DNA from: Clostridia bacterium
Lineage (GTDB): Bacteria; Bacillota; Clostridia; Oscillospirales; Butyricicoccaceae
NCBI GenBank assembly: GCA_017407765.1
Contig: JAFQVZ010000214.1
Coordinates: 1 to 6,061 of the forward strand
Length of the DNA stretch: 6,061 nucleotides
Direction: 5' to 3'
A program made the position numbers and the translations under genes. The stretch's first letter is position 1. Every line of letters begins with the position of its first letter. This document shows positions 1 through 6,061 of the stretch, piece after piece. The notes beneath the pieces were generated by a model. It did not search any database. It was not told the origin of the DNA and saw only the letters and a program-made list of their open reading frames with translations.

Positions 1-1463
1 CGTCTTGCGGGGCCGCCGCAGCAGGGGCATGTTGTCTGGATCCAGTCTTCGCACTTTGCTAGGGGCGACTCGCCGTTGTCGGTAGGCTCATAGCTGTCGA
101 CCTCAGGCAGTCTCAGGGGCAGCTCTTCCTCGGGGATGGGTACCCAGCCGCACTTCTCGCAGTATACCAGGGGGATAGGCTCGCCCCAGTATCTCTGACG
201 GGAGAAGACCCAGTCACGCAGCTTGAAGTTGACCTTTGCCTCGCCCTTGCCTTCCTTTGTCAGCCACTCTACAATGGCCACCTTTGCCTCTTCAACGGTC
301 ATGCCGTCAAGGAAGCCGGAGTTGACCATAACGCCGGTCTCGCAGTCGGTGAAGGCTTCCTTCTCAACATCGCCGCCCTTTACGACCTCGGTGATCTGGC
401 AGCCGAACTTCTTGGCGAACTCCCAGTCGCGTGTGTCGTGGGCGGGAACTGCCATGATGGCGCCTGTGCCGTAGCCCATGAGGACATAGTCGGAAACGAA
501 GATGGGGATCTCCTTGCCGGTGACGGGGTTGATGCCCCTTACGCCGTCAAGGCATACGCCGGTCTTGTCCTTTGCCATCTCGGTACGCTCGAAGTCAGAC
601 TTTCTGGCTGCGGCTTCGCGGTAGGCAACGACATCGGCATAGTTATTGAGCGACTCCTTCCACTTCTCGATGAAGGGATGCTCGGGCGACATGACCATGT
701 ATGTAGCGCCGAACAGGGTGTCGGGTCTTGTTGTATAGATCTTGAGCAGGTCGCCCTCTGTTGTAGCGAACTCTACCTCCGCGCCGGTCGAACGGCCGAT
801 CCAATTCTTCTGCTGTGTCTTTACGCGTTCAACGTAATCGACCAGGTCCAGATCGTCGATGAGGCGCTGAGCATACTTTGTGATGGCCAGCATCCACTGG
901 CTCTTTTCCTTGCGGACGACCTCGCTGCCGCAGCGCTCGCAGACGCCGTTGACAACTTCTTCGTTGGCCAGAACGCACTTGCAGGATGTGCACCAGTTAA
1001 CGGGCATTGTGCTCTTGTATGCAAGGCCCTTCTTGAAGAGCTGCTGGAAGATCCACTGTGTCCACTTGAAATAGCCGGGGTCGGTCGTGTTGACCTCACG
1101 ATCCCAGTCAAAGGACAGGCCGATCATCTTGAGCTGCGACTTGAAACGTGCAACGTTGCGCTCGGTGACTATCTCGGGATGGATGTGATTTTTGATGGCA
1201 AAGTTCTCTGTAGGCAGGCCGAATGCGTCCCAACCCATGGGATAAAGGACATTATAGCCTTCCATACGGCGCTTTCTTGCAACGATATCAAGAGCCGTGT
1301 AGGAACGGGGATGGCCTACATGCAGGCCGGCGCCCGAAGGATAGGGAAACTCTACGAGCGCATAGTACTTGGGCATCGTGAAGTCATCCAGTGTCTTAAA
1401 GGACTTTTCATCGTCCCATCTCTGCTGCCACTTGGCTTCAATGCCTTTATAATCGTATTTCAT
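1..1463 (-). CDS. leuS: Leucyl-tRNA synthetase, N-terminal 487 codons (cut by left edge)
   Basis: Cytoplasmic class I aminoacyl-tRNA synthetase that attaches leucine to tRNA(Leu) using ATP. The frame is open from the ATG at 1463 to position 1; bacterial family members are around 800 residues, so roughly 60% is present and the KMSKS loop lies outside. Seen in order: the HIGH-type motif HVGH at residues 48-51; GWDAFGLP soon after; a zinc-knuckle-like cluster with C158, C161, C175 and C178; the threonine-rich editing (CP1) motif TTRPDTLFG at 244-252; [15 protein letters not shown] ending at residue 346, holding the conserved editing-site aspartate; the return to the catalytic core at [16 protein letters not shown]; and a second cysteine set, C435/C438 and C479/C482. 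The ATG is the only plausible start: [13 protein letters not shown] is the usual LeuRS opening, and the in-frame codons just upstream contain no other start. It is the last gene visible in the block, 44 nt after rsfS. Identity is secure. Confidence 0.97.
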   Translation of the reverse strand, partial: MKYDYKGIEAKWQQRWDDEKSFKTLDDFTMPKYYALVEFPYPSGAGLHVGHPRSYTALDIVARKRRMEGYNVLYPMGWDAFGLPTENFAIKNHIHPEIVTERNVARFKSQLKMIGLSFDWDREVNTTDPGYFKWTQWIFQQLFKKGLAYKSTMPVNWCTSCKCVLANEEVVNGVCERCGSEVVRKEKSQWMLAITKYAQRLIDDLDLVDYVERVKTQQKNWIGRSTGAEVEFATTEGDLLKIYTTRPDTLFGATYMVMSPEHPFIEKWKESLNNYADVVAYREAAARKSDFERTEMAKDKTGVCLDGVRGINPVTGKEIPIFVSDYVLMGYGTGAIMAVPAHDTRDWEFAKKFGCQITEVVKGGDVEKEAFTDCETGVMVNSGFLDGMTVEEAKVAIVEWLTKEGKGEAKVNFKLRDWVFSRQRYWGEPIPLVYCEKCGWVPIPEEELPLRLPEVDSYEPTDNGESPLAKCEDWIQTTCPCCGGPAR

Positions 1464-1507
1464 GGCAAATACACTTCTTCCTTTAAAATATTTAAAACAA
1501 TAATTGC
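1464..1507 (-). promoter_or_regulatory. AT-rich leuS leader with distant Shine-Dalgarno
   Basis: This 44-nt stretch between the rsfS stop and the leuS ATG is the largest intergenic gap in the window and only about a quarter G+C, far below its neighbours. A purine-rich AAGGAAG (1477-1483, read on the minus strand) is the best ribosome binding site. Its AGGA core sits about 15 nt from the ATG, longer than the usual 5-10. Two TTTAAA hexamers separated by three bases (1482-1496) could form a weak AT stem. There is no room for a T-box leader, which often controls aminoacyl-tRNA synthetase genes in Firmicutes, and no GC-rich terminator hairpin. I see no convincing -35/-10 pair, though a weak internal promoter cannot be excluded. 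Confidence 0.5.
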
Positions 1508-1888
1508 TTACTCTGTGATAAGTCCGCTGATATCAACGGGAGTCGAGTCGCCCCACATTCTCTCGAGGTCATACAGCTCGCGGGAATCTTCCATAAATAC
1601 ATGGACTACGACTGTTGTATAGTCGAGGAGGATCCAGTTGGAGGTCATGCCCTCGATATGGTGGGGATAAACCTCACACTTTGTCTTGAGCTGATATTCG
1701 ATCTCGTCGCTGAGAGCGCGGATGTGTGTTGTCGAAGTACCGGTCATCATGACCATGTAATCGGCAAGTGTGGTCTGCTCGGTAACGTGCAGGGCCACGA
1801 TATTCCTGGCCTTGCGGCTGTCGGCGATCTTGATGATCTCTTCCAGCAGCGCCTTGGGCTCAAGGATGTTTGCGTTTGTTTCGTTCAT
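1508..1888 (-). CDS. rsfS: Ribosome silencing factor RsfS, possible separately translated product from an internal start
   Basis: The RsfS part of the fused frame begins with its own ATG at 1888, in frame with yqeK, and would give a 126-residue protein. That is close to the stand-alone family size (Bacillus YqeL is about 118). A Shine-Dalgarno AGGAG lies 6 nt before the ATG, among the best-placed in the window. A free RsfS could therefore be made from the same mRNA beside the fusion. The family acts on the large ribosomal subunit in the cytoplasm, and the gene commonly sits directly before leuS in Firmicutes, as here. This entry is an alternative product, not an additional locus; independent initiation is inferred from the signals only. 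Confidence 0.6.
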   Translation of the reverse strand: MNETNANILEPKALLEEIIKIADSRKARNIVALHVTEQTTLADYMVMMTGTSTTHIRALSDEIEYQLKTKCEVYPHHIEGMTSNWILLDYTTVVVHVFMEDSRELYDLERMWGDSTPVDISGLITE

Positions 1889-2470
1889 GTTATTCTCCTG
1901 TATATTGATGAGTCGTTTTATGGCCTCTGCGGCCTTCATGCTTTGTTCGTTGGGTTCTTTTCCCCTGCTTCTGACATTTTCCACCGTGCTTACAAGGCTC
2001 ATATAAACAGCCTTGTCGAGGTCACGGAAGGCCATCTGCCTGATGTCTTCCACTCCGGGGTAATCTCTCCCCTTCTCGATCGCATCGGAGAGAAAAACTA
2101 TCTTGTCGAGAAGGGTCATATCCTCTGCGCCCAGAGTATGCCGTGCGATCGCATGCACAACGTCCTGAGGCATTCCGAAAATGTCGCCGGCAAGGGCCGC
2201 CGCGGTGTCGGCATGGATAAGCGTCCCGAACTCATAGGGCCGGTATCCATTGATTATGCCATACTTTTGACATAAAAGCAATTGTTCTTCATCAGATAAC
2301 TTTTTTGTTATGTCGTGAAGCAGGGCTGCGCACATGGTTTTATAGCTGTCGCAGCCCCATTTTTCAGCCAGCGCCAGTGCCATCTCGCAGCATCCCTGTG
2401 TATGGATATACCGGCTCTCCTTAAGGTAAGGCCTCACAGCCTCGCTCAGGCTTTTATGATCCCACTGCAT
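1508..2470 (-). CDS. yqeK-rsfS: YqeK-RsfS fusion: HD-domain dinucleotide phosphatase joined to ribosome silencing factor
   Basis: One uninterrupted 320-codon frame carries two proteins usually encoded separately. Residues 1 to about 190 are YqeK, an HD-superfamily hydrolase whose family splits diadenosine tetraphosphate symmetrically into ADP. Metal-binding candidates are H23 (in RYIHT), the H52-D53 pair (LLHDITK), H86, H111 (ARHTLG) and D129 ([13 protein letters not shown]). Residues 195-320 are RsfS (Iojap/YbeB/YqeL family), which binds ribosomal protein uL14 and blocks subunit joining when nutrients are scarce. It shows [12 protein letters not shown] at 235-246, W279 followed by ILLDY, VVVHVF at 287-292 and YDLERMWGD at 300-308. 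Each half has about its usual family length, so neither is truncated. The start lies 5 nt after the nadD stop and has no clear Shine-Dalgarno, suggesting coupled translation. An internal ATG with a good Shine-Dalgarno marks the old rsfS start. Domain calls are secure; whether the fused protein is real depends on the junction sequence being correct. Confidence 0.9.
   Translation of the reverse strand: MQWDHKSLSEAVRPYLKESRYIHTQGCCEMALALAEKWGCDSYKTMCAALLHDITKKLSDEEQLLLCQKYGIINGYRPYEFGTLIHADTAAALAGDIFGMPQDVVHAIARHTLGAEDMTLLDKIVFLSDAIEKGRDYPGVEDIRQMAFRDLDKAVYMSLVSTVENVRSRGKEPNEQSMKAAEAIKRLINIQENNMNETNANILEPKALLEEIIKIADSRKARNIVALHVTEQTTLADYMVMMTGTSTTHIRALSDEIEYQLKTKCEVYPHHIEGMTSNWILLDYTTVVVHVFMEDSRELYDLERMWGDSTPVDISGLITE
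1886..1899 (-). promoter_or_regulatory. Internal ribosome binding site and start codon of rsfS
   Basis: On the minus strand AGGAG (1899-1895) is followed by a 6-nt spacer and ATG (1888-1886). In the fused frame these bases encode Q-E-N-N-M. The spacer also holds a TAA (1892-1890) in another frame, one base before the ATG, where an ordinary yqeK stop would be expected. The signal supports separate initiation of RsfS and marks the exact domain boundary. Confidence 0.75.
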
Positions 2471-2475
2471 AACGG

Positions 2476-3078
2476 TTACTTAAGACCATAGAGGCCGTTT
2501 CGCTTTATATAGCGGCGGATCTCAGAGGGAACAAGGCGGTCGTTGCCGCCCTCGCGGAACATTGTCGAGCTTCCCTCAACAACGCGGTTATATACGATGT
2601 CTATCTCGGCACCTATGCTCTTCTTGAGCTCCTTTGCCTTCTGCTCGATGAACAGACGGTCATCATTATCGCGTGCGACCGCCGCAAGGCGGCAGCACGA
2701 GCAGATGACATCCGGCTTATACCAGCGGTCGAAAGAGCCGATCATATCGGTTCCGATCACCAGCCAGAGTGTGCTGTCGGGATAGATCGACTTGAGATAT
2801 GTCACAGTGTCCACCGTATAGCTTGCGCCGGTGCGCTTTATCTCGATGTCGCTTGCCTCGGCCATGGGCACCATCGACGCCGCGATCTGAGTCATCTCAA
2901 AGCGCTGAAGCGCACTGGCCGAGCCCTCGGGCAGCTTTTTGTGAGGAGGGATATTCGTAGGGATCATAATAAGCTTTCCCAGATCCAGCTTCTCTACACA
3001 TTCGCGTGCTGCCGAAATATGGCCGATGTGGGGAGGGTTAAAGGTTCCTCCGAAAATACCTATCCTGCCGCGGCTCAT
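2476..3078 (-). CDS. nadD: Nicotinate-nucleotide adenylyltransferase
   Basis: Transfers AMP from ATP to nicotinate mononucleotide to make deamido-NAD, the step before NAD synthetase in NAD production; cytosolic. The 200-residue protein has the nucleotidyltransferase signature GGTFNPPHIGH at residues 10-20, IPPHK at 43-47, GASYTVDT at 84-91, GTDM at 109-112 with W119 nearby, and SSTMFR at 170-175, matching the family's SSTxxR phosphate-binding motif. The stretch between this motif and the LVP before the last helix looks about five residues shorter than in Bacillus NadD. The start ATG overlaps the yhbY stop as ATGA and has no usable Shine-Dalgarno, so translation is probably coupled to yhbY. 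The yhbY-nadD-yqeK-rsfS order is the classic Firmicutes arrangement. Identity is secure. Confidence 0.96.
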   Translation of the reverse strand: MSRGRIGIFGGTFNPPHIGHISAARECVEKLDLGKLIMIPTNIPPHKKLPEGSASALQRFEMTQIAASMVPMAEASDIEIKRTGASYTVDTVTYLKSIYPDSTLWLVIGTDMIGSFDRWYKPDVICSCCRLAAVARDNDDRLFIEQKAKELKKSIGAEIDIVYNRVVEGSSTMFREGGNDRLVPSEIRRYIKRNGLYGLK

Positions 3079-3371
3079 GCCTTGGGGAGGATGATCTTGG
3101 GCTCCTTGGTGCTGGGCTTATAGATGACCAGCTTTGTGCCGATGCACTGGATGGGCTCGGCGCCGGTAGCCTCACAGATGATGTCGGAAGCCTCTCTTGC
3201 TGTCAGCATCGAAGATTCGAGCACCTTGATCTTGATAAGCTCTCTTACCTCGAGAACATCGTTGAGCTGACCGATCAGATTATCGTTAACGCCGCCCTTG
3301 CCTACCTGAAAAATAGCGTCAAGGTCGTTTGCCTTGGAGCGCAGAAATGCGCGCTGCTTGCTTGTTATCAT
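3075..3371 (-). CDS. yhbY: YhbY-family CRM-domain RNA-binding protein
   Basis: A 98-residue single-domain protein of the CRM (YhbY/YqeI) family, whose members bind RNA and associate with pre-50S ribosomal particles in bacteria. It spans the whole domain: KQRAFLRSKANDL at the start, the GxGG loop as GKGG at residues 24-27, ELIKIKVLE in the middle strand, then the helix and final strands ending in CIGTKLVIYKP. Length matches E. coli YhbY (97) and Bacillus YqeI (96). The ATG follows the rdgB stop by 3 nt, with GAGG (3383-3380) 8 nt upstream, inside the end of rdgB. Its stop overlaps the nadD start by 4 nt. It is probably a ribosome assembly factor; the exact step is not known from sequence. Confidence 0.93.
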   Translation of the reverse strand: MITSKQRAFLRSKANDLDAIFQVGKGGVNDNLIGQLNDVLEVRELIKIKVLESSMLTAREASDIICEATGAEPIQCIGTKLVIYKPSTKEPKIILPKA

Positions 3372-3374
3372 TTA

Positions 3375-3962
3375 TTATTCCTCATTCCTTTTATTTCTAA
3401 GCTCCTCACAGAAGCGCACCATTGCGCGGGCTCTGTGGGAGATTTCATTCTTTCTTTCTGCCGGCATTTCGGCAAATGTGCAGCCCTCGGAGGGCACATA
3501 GAAAACGGGGTCGTATCCAAAGCCGCCCTCGCCCTTGAGCTCACGCAGGATCTCGCCCTCGCACTCGCCGCGCACGACTATCGAGCTGCCGTCGGGAAAA
3601 GCGCAGGCAACAGCCGAGACGAATCTTGCCCTTCTGTCCTCAACGCCCTCCATATTCTTAAGAAGGAACATGGTTCGGTCGAGGTCGGTGCCCTCGCAGT
3701 ATCTTGCCGAAAAAACACCGGGTGCGCCGCCCAGTGCATCAACCGCAAGGCCCGAATCGTCGGCAATACAGGGTCTGCCGCTGGCCATCATGGCCGATCT
3801 TGCCTTTATAAGGGCATTTTCTTCAAAGGTCAGGCCGTTTTCCTCAGGATCGCTCGTAACACCCGCCTCATTCATAGAGATGACCGTGCATCCCTCGAGC
3901 GCAAGGATATCGCCCATCTCTTTGAGCTTCTTTTTATTGTTGCTTGCCAGTATAAACTGCAT
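3375..3962 (-). CDS. rdgB: RdgB/HAM1-type non-canonical purine NTP pyrophosphatase
   Basis: Hydrolyses XTP, ITP and dITP to monophosphates and pyrophosphate, keeping deaminated purines out of DNA and RNA; cytosolic, normally a Mg2+-dependent dimer. The 195-residue protein matches the usual length (about 195-200). Family motifs are all present: the N-terminal substrate-binding SNNKKK (residues 7-12), catalytic ADDSGLAVDALGGAPGVFSARY (67-88) containing D68/D69, GFGYDP (147-152) for base recognition, and SHRARA (175-180). The ATG is 4 nt after the rph stop and has GAGGT (3973-3969) 6 nt upstream, lying over the end of rph. The rph-rdgB pair is widespread, and in some bacteria the two are fused; here they are separate. 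Identity is secure. Confidence 0.96.
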   Translation of the reverse strand: MQFILASNNKKKLKEMGDILALEGCTVISMNEAGVTSDPEENGLTFEENALIKARSAMMASGRPCIADDSGLAVDALGGAPGVFSARYCEGTDLDRTMFLLKNMEGVEDRRARFVSAVACAFPDGSSIVVRGECEGEILRELKGEGGFGYDPVFYVPSEGCTFAEMPAERKNEISHRARAMVRFCEELRNKRNEE

Positions 3963-3966
3963 CTTT

Positions 3967-4692
3967 TTACCTCACAATATCGCCGATGGCATCCTTCTGA
4001 AGGGCGATCAGCTGGTCGATGCTGTTCTTTGCCAGCTCATACATGCTGTCCAGCTCCTTCTTGGAGAAGGGGCGCTCCTCGCCGGTGCCCTGAAGCTCGA
4101 TGATATTGCCGCTTCCGTCCATAATGAAGTTGAAGTCGACCTCTCCGCCGCTGTCTTCGACATAGCAAAGGTCGCTCATGGCCTCGCCGCCCACGATGCC
4201 GACGCTGACTGCGGCAACATGAGAACGCAGCGGGATCTTTTTATAAACGCCCTGGTCCATAAGTCCCTTAAGTGCCAGCGCCAGCGCGCAGAAGCCGCCT
4301 GTGATGGATGCGCATCTTGTGCCGCCGTCGGCCTGGATAACATCACAGTCAATGGTGATGGTCCTCTCGCCCAGATTGTCGAGATCGGCCACCGAACGCA
4401 GTGCTCGGCCGATAAGACGCTGGATCTCGGCCGAACGGCCGTTGAGCTTGAGCTTCTGGATATCACGGGGAGTTCTTGTCTGTGTTGCGCGGGGGAGCAT
4501 ATTATATTCGGCTGTGATCCAGCCTCTGCCCGTATCCTTGAGGAAGGGAGGAACACGGTCTTCCACGGTCGCGTTGCAGATGACCTTTGTGTTGCCGCAC
4601 TCGATAAGAACCGAGCCTTCGGGATACTTGATATAGCCTGTGGTGATCTTAACAGGCCTGAGTTCTTCGTTTTTTCTGCCGTCGTATCTCAT
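3967..4692 (-). CDS. rph: Ribonuclease PH
   Basis: Phosphate-dependent 3'-5' exoribonuclease that trims the 3' ends of tRNA precursors and other stable RNAs; works as a hexameric ring in the cytoplasm. The 241-residue protein starts MRYDGRKNEELRPV, the usual RNase PH opening. R86 (in LNGRS) and R126 (in ADGGTR) sit at the positions of the phosphate-binding arginines of E. coli RNase PH. D180 and D186 (in the CYVEDS and EVDFN segments) keep the six-residue spacing of the catalytic metal-binding aspartates. QGTGEERPFSKKELD near the C-terminus is also typical. Length fits the family (about 238-250), so this is not the truncated form seen in some E. coli strains. AGGAG (4704-4700) lies 7 nt before the ATG. 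Identity is secure. Confidence 0.96.
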   Translation of the reverse strand: MRYDGRKNEELRPVKITTGYIKYPEGSVLIECGNTKVICNATVEDRVPPFLKDTGRGWITAEYNMLPRATQTRTPRDIQKLKLNGRSAEIQRLIGRALRSVADLDNLGERTITIDCDVIQADGGTRCASITGGFCALALALKGLMDQGVYKKIPLRSHVAAVSVGIVGGEAMSDLCYVEDSGGEVDFNFIMDGSGNIIELQGTGEERPFSKKELDSMYELAKNSIDQLIALQKDAIGDIVR

Positions 4693-4704
4693 AATGCCTC
4701 TCCT

Positions 4705-5610
4705 TTATTCAAAGAATGCCTGAACAAATCCTTCGGGTTCGAACACCAGCAGGTCGTCGGCCGTCTCGCCAACGCCGATGAACTTGACGGGAACGCCGAT
4801 CTTGTTGGAGATATTGATTACGATGCCGCCCTTTGCCGTGCCGTCCAGCTTGGTAAGGATCATGCCGCTGAGTGTGCAGGCCTCGTTGAAGCTCTCGGCC
4901 TGAAGAACGCCGTTCTGACCTGTTGTGGCATCAATGACCAGCAGAGTCTCCTTGGACGCGCCGGGCAGCTCGCGGTCGATAACGCGGTTCATCTTGGCCA
5001 GCTCGTTCATCAGGTTCTTCTTGTTATGAAGTCTGCCTGCTGTGTCGCAGATGACTACATCGCAGCCGCGTGCCTTAGCAGCCGAAATGGCATCGAAAAT
5101 AACAGCAGAGGGGTCGGCTCCCTCGGCATGGCGGACAATGTCGGCTCCGCAGCGGTCTGCCCAGATAGAGAGCTGGTCTGCAGCAGCGGCGCGGAAGGTG
5201 TCGGCTGCGGCAAAAAGGACCTTCTTGCCCTCGCCTGTCAGCTTCTGGCCCAGCTTGCCGATGCTTGTTGTCTTGCCGACGCCGTTTACGCCGACAACAA
5301 GGATCACCGAGGGCTTTGTCTCAAGAACAAGGCCTTCGTTCTTCTTCATCTTTTCACAGAGGATATCGCAGAGTTCCTTTTTGATGTCCTCCTGGCTCTC
5401 AAGCTTTTTGAGCTTTGCACGGTCGCGCAGCTCGTCGACGGTCTCCATAGCGAGATTTGCGCCGATATCGGCAAGGATAAGGCTGTCTTCCAGCTCGGAA
5501 AGCATCTCCTCGTCGACAGTTCTGAAGGTGGCCAGAACAGCATTCACGTTGTTCTGCGCAGCTTCCTTGGTCTTTCTCAGACCTTCTCTGATCTTGTCAA
5601 AAAAGCCCAT
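4705..5610 (-). CDS. ftsY: Signal recognition particle receptor FtsY
   Basis: SRP-type GTPase at the inner face of the cytoplasmic membrane; it pairs with Ffh in the SRP to deliver ribosomes making membrane proteins to the SecYEG channel. The 301-residue protein has a helical N domain from residue 1 to about 95, opening with [15 protein letters not shown], an amphipathic stretch that could touch lipid. The GTPase follows: G1 GVNGVGKTT (107-115), [11 protein letters not shown] (137-147), G3 DTAGR (189-193), G4 TKLDG (253-257), then GTAKGG and the closing GVGE..DDL (279-287). There is no long acidic A domain, as usual in Firmicutes. The start is 20 nt after the smc stop, with AGGA (5624-5621) about 10 nt upstream, slightly far. 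It ends 12 nt before rph. Identity is secure. Confidence 0.97.
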   Translation of the reverse strand: MGFFDKIREGLRKTKEAAQNNVNAVLATFRTVDEEMLSELEDSLILADIGANLAMETVDELRDRAKLKKLESQEDIKKELCDILCEKMKKNEGLVLETKPSVILVVGVNGVGKTTSIGKLGQKLTGEGKKVLFAAADTFRAAAADQLSIWADRCGADIVRHAEGADPSAVIFDAISAAKARGCDVVICDTAGRLHNKKNLMNELAKMNRVIDRELPGASKETLLVIDATTGQNGVLQAESFNEACTLSGMILTKLDGTAKGGIVINISNKIGVPVKFIGVGETADDLLVFEPEGFVQAFFE

Positions 5611-5630
5611 TTCTGTTTCATCCTTTCAAA

Positions 5631-6061
5631 TCAGCTTAATTTGATATTGAGCTTGCTCTCGACCTCTCTTATGTCGAGCTTGAGCAGCTTTGTTACGCCC
5701 TGTTCCTGCATGGTGGCTCCGTAGAGGATATCGCTGCCCTCCATGGTGCCGCGCCTGTGAGTGATGACGATGAACTGTGTGGATCCGCAGAGCTTGTTCA
5801 TATACTCCGAGAACCTGCTGACATTCATCTCGTCAAGTGCCGCATCGATCTCGTCCAGCACGCAGAAGGGGGTGGGACTTACCTTTATAATGGCAAAATA
5901 CAGCGCAATGGCAACAAAGGCCTTCTCTCCGCCCGAAAGCAGCGATATTACGCGCTGGCCCTTGCCGGGCAGCTCCACACTGATATTTATTCCGCACTCA
6001 AGGACATTCTTCTCGTCCTCCAGTTCAAGGCTTGCCCTGCCTCCGCCGAAAATATCGGTAA
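5631..6061 (-). CDS. smc: Chromosome segregation protein SMC, C-terminal 142 codons (cut by right edge)
   Basis: Structural-maintenance-of-chromosomes ATPase which, with ScpA and ScpB, compacts and separates the replicated chromosome. Only the C-terminal half of the ATPase head is present; the full protein is usually near 1,200 residues, so most lies to the right. The frame is open from the edge (first full codon at 6059). It reads [15 protein letters not shown], then the ABC signature LSGGEK (fragment residues 41-46), Walker [14 protein letters not shown] (65-77), and the SMC-specific tail [20 protein letters not shown] and [10 protein letters not shown]. The LSGGEK, the Walker B aspartate-glutamate pair (D69, E70) and the D-loop are intact, so the ATPase should be functional. 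The GTG at 5978 is an internal valine codon, not a start. The stop at 5631 is 20 nt before ftsY; smc-ftsY adjacency is common in Firmicutes. Identity is secure. Confidence 0.97.
   Translation of the reverse strand, partial: TDIFGGGRASLELEDEKNVLECGINISVELPGKGQRVISLLSGGEKAFVAIALYFAIIKVSPTPFCVLDEIDAALDEMNVSRFSEYMNKLCGSTQFIVITHRRGTMEGSDILYGATMQEQGVTKLLKLDIREVESKLNIKLS

Noticed and set aside
1482..1496. TTTAAA-ATA-TTTAAA as a possible terminator between rsfS and leuS.
   Set aside because: The stem would be only A-T pairs with no following T-run on the minus strand; a GGAAG stretch follows instead. It is too weak to call a terminator.
438..1622. A 394-codon plus-strand open frame opposite leuS.
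   Set aside because: The minus strand here encodes LeuRS without interruption, with [13 protein letters not shown] and HDTRD motifs. The plus-strand product resembles nothing and runs across the leuS/rsfS gap.
1601..2275. A 224-codon plus-strand open frame opposite yqeK-rsfS.
   Set aside because: It is antisense to conserved YqeK and RsfS motifs, with no supporting domain or ribosome binding site.
4425..4445. GGCCG-rich near-palindrome, a possible operator or hairpin.
   Set aside because: It falls inside rph and encodes the conserved LNGRSAE segment, and its two arms do not pair perfectly. It is best explained by coding constraint.
3535..5724. A 729-codon open frame on the plus strand covering the rdgB, rph and ftsY region and the end of smc.
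   Set aside because: It lies antisense to four genes with complete family motifs, crosses their boundaries, and its translation is cysteine- and leucine-rich low-quality sequence with no recognisable domain. It arises from the codon usage of the minus-strand genes.
5631..5978. A short 115-codon gene starting at GTG 5978.
   Set aside because: The frame stays open upstream to the window edge and the upstream codons encode SMC sequence ([12 protein letters not shown]), so the GTG is an internal valine of smc.

Overview
The window is a dense, single-direction block of housekeeping genes, all on the minus strand, so transcription runs from the right edge to the left edge. In transcription order it holds: the C-terminal end of smc (cut by the right edge), ftsY, rph, an rdgB-type nucleotide pyrophosphatase, yhbY, nadD, a single reading frame joining yqeK to rsfS, and the first 487 codons of leuS (cut by the left edge). 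I read the two edge genes directly from the sequence; both are open up to the window edge with no internal stop or frameshift.

The gene content points to a Firmicutes (Bacillota) chromosome, most likely a clostridial gut-type member of the Ruminococcaceae/Oscillospiraceae. Reasons: YqeK and the nadD-yqeK-rsfS-leuS order are typical of Firmicutes; smc-ftsY adjacency is common there; FtsY is short and lacks the long acidic N-terminal domain of Enterobacteria; several starts have AGGAG/GAGG Shine-Dalgarno sequences. The coding DNA is moderately GC-rich by eye. The family assignment is an inference and would need a protein search.

Layout: gaps between genes are 20 nt (smc/ftsY), 12 nt (ftsY/rph), 4 nt (rph/rdgB), 3 nt (rdgB/yhbY), a 4-nt ATGA overlap (yhbY/nadD), 5 nt (nadD/yqeK), zero (yqeK-rsfS fused in frame) and 44 nt (rsfS/leuS). 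I see no terminator hairpin, RNA gene, repeat array, mobile element or T-box, and no convincing promoter. The block therefore looks like one operon or part of one. Its genes cover chromosome organisation (SMC), membrane protein targeting (FtsY), RNA 3'-end trimming (RNase PH), nucleotide-pool cleaning (RdgB, YqeK), ribosome assembly and silencing (YhbY, RsfS), NAD synthesis (NadD) and tRNA charging (LeuS).

The one departure from an ordinary housekeeping region is the 320-residue YqeK-RsfS frame. It joins an HD-domain dinucleotide phosphatase to a ribosome silencing factor. A good Shine-Dalgarno and ATG remain inside the frame at the junction, and an out-of-frame TAA lies one base before that ATG. 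This could be a real bifunctional protein that also yields free RsfS, a recent fusion by a small indel, or an assembly error. I found no evidence of an undescribed multi-gene system such as defence, mobile or biosynthetic genes.
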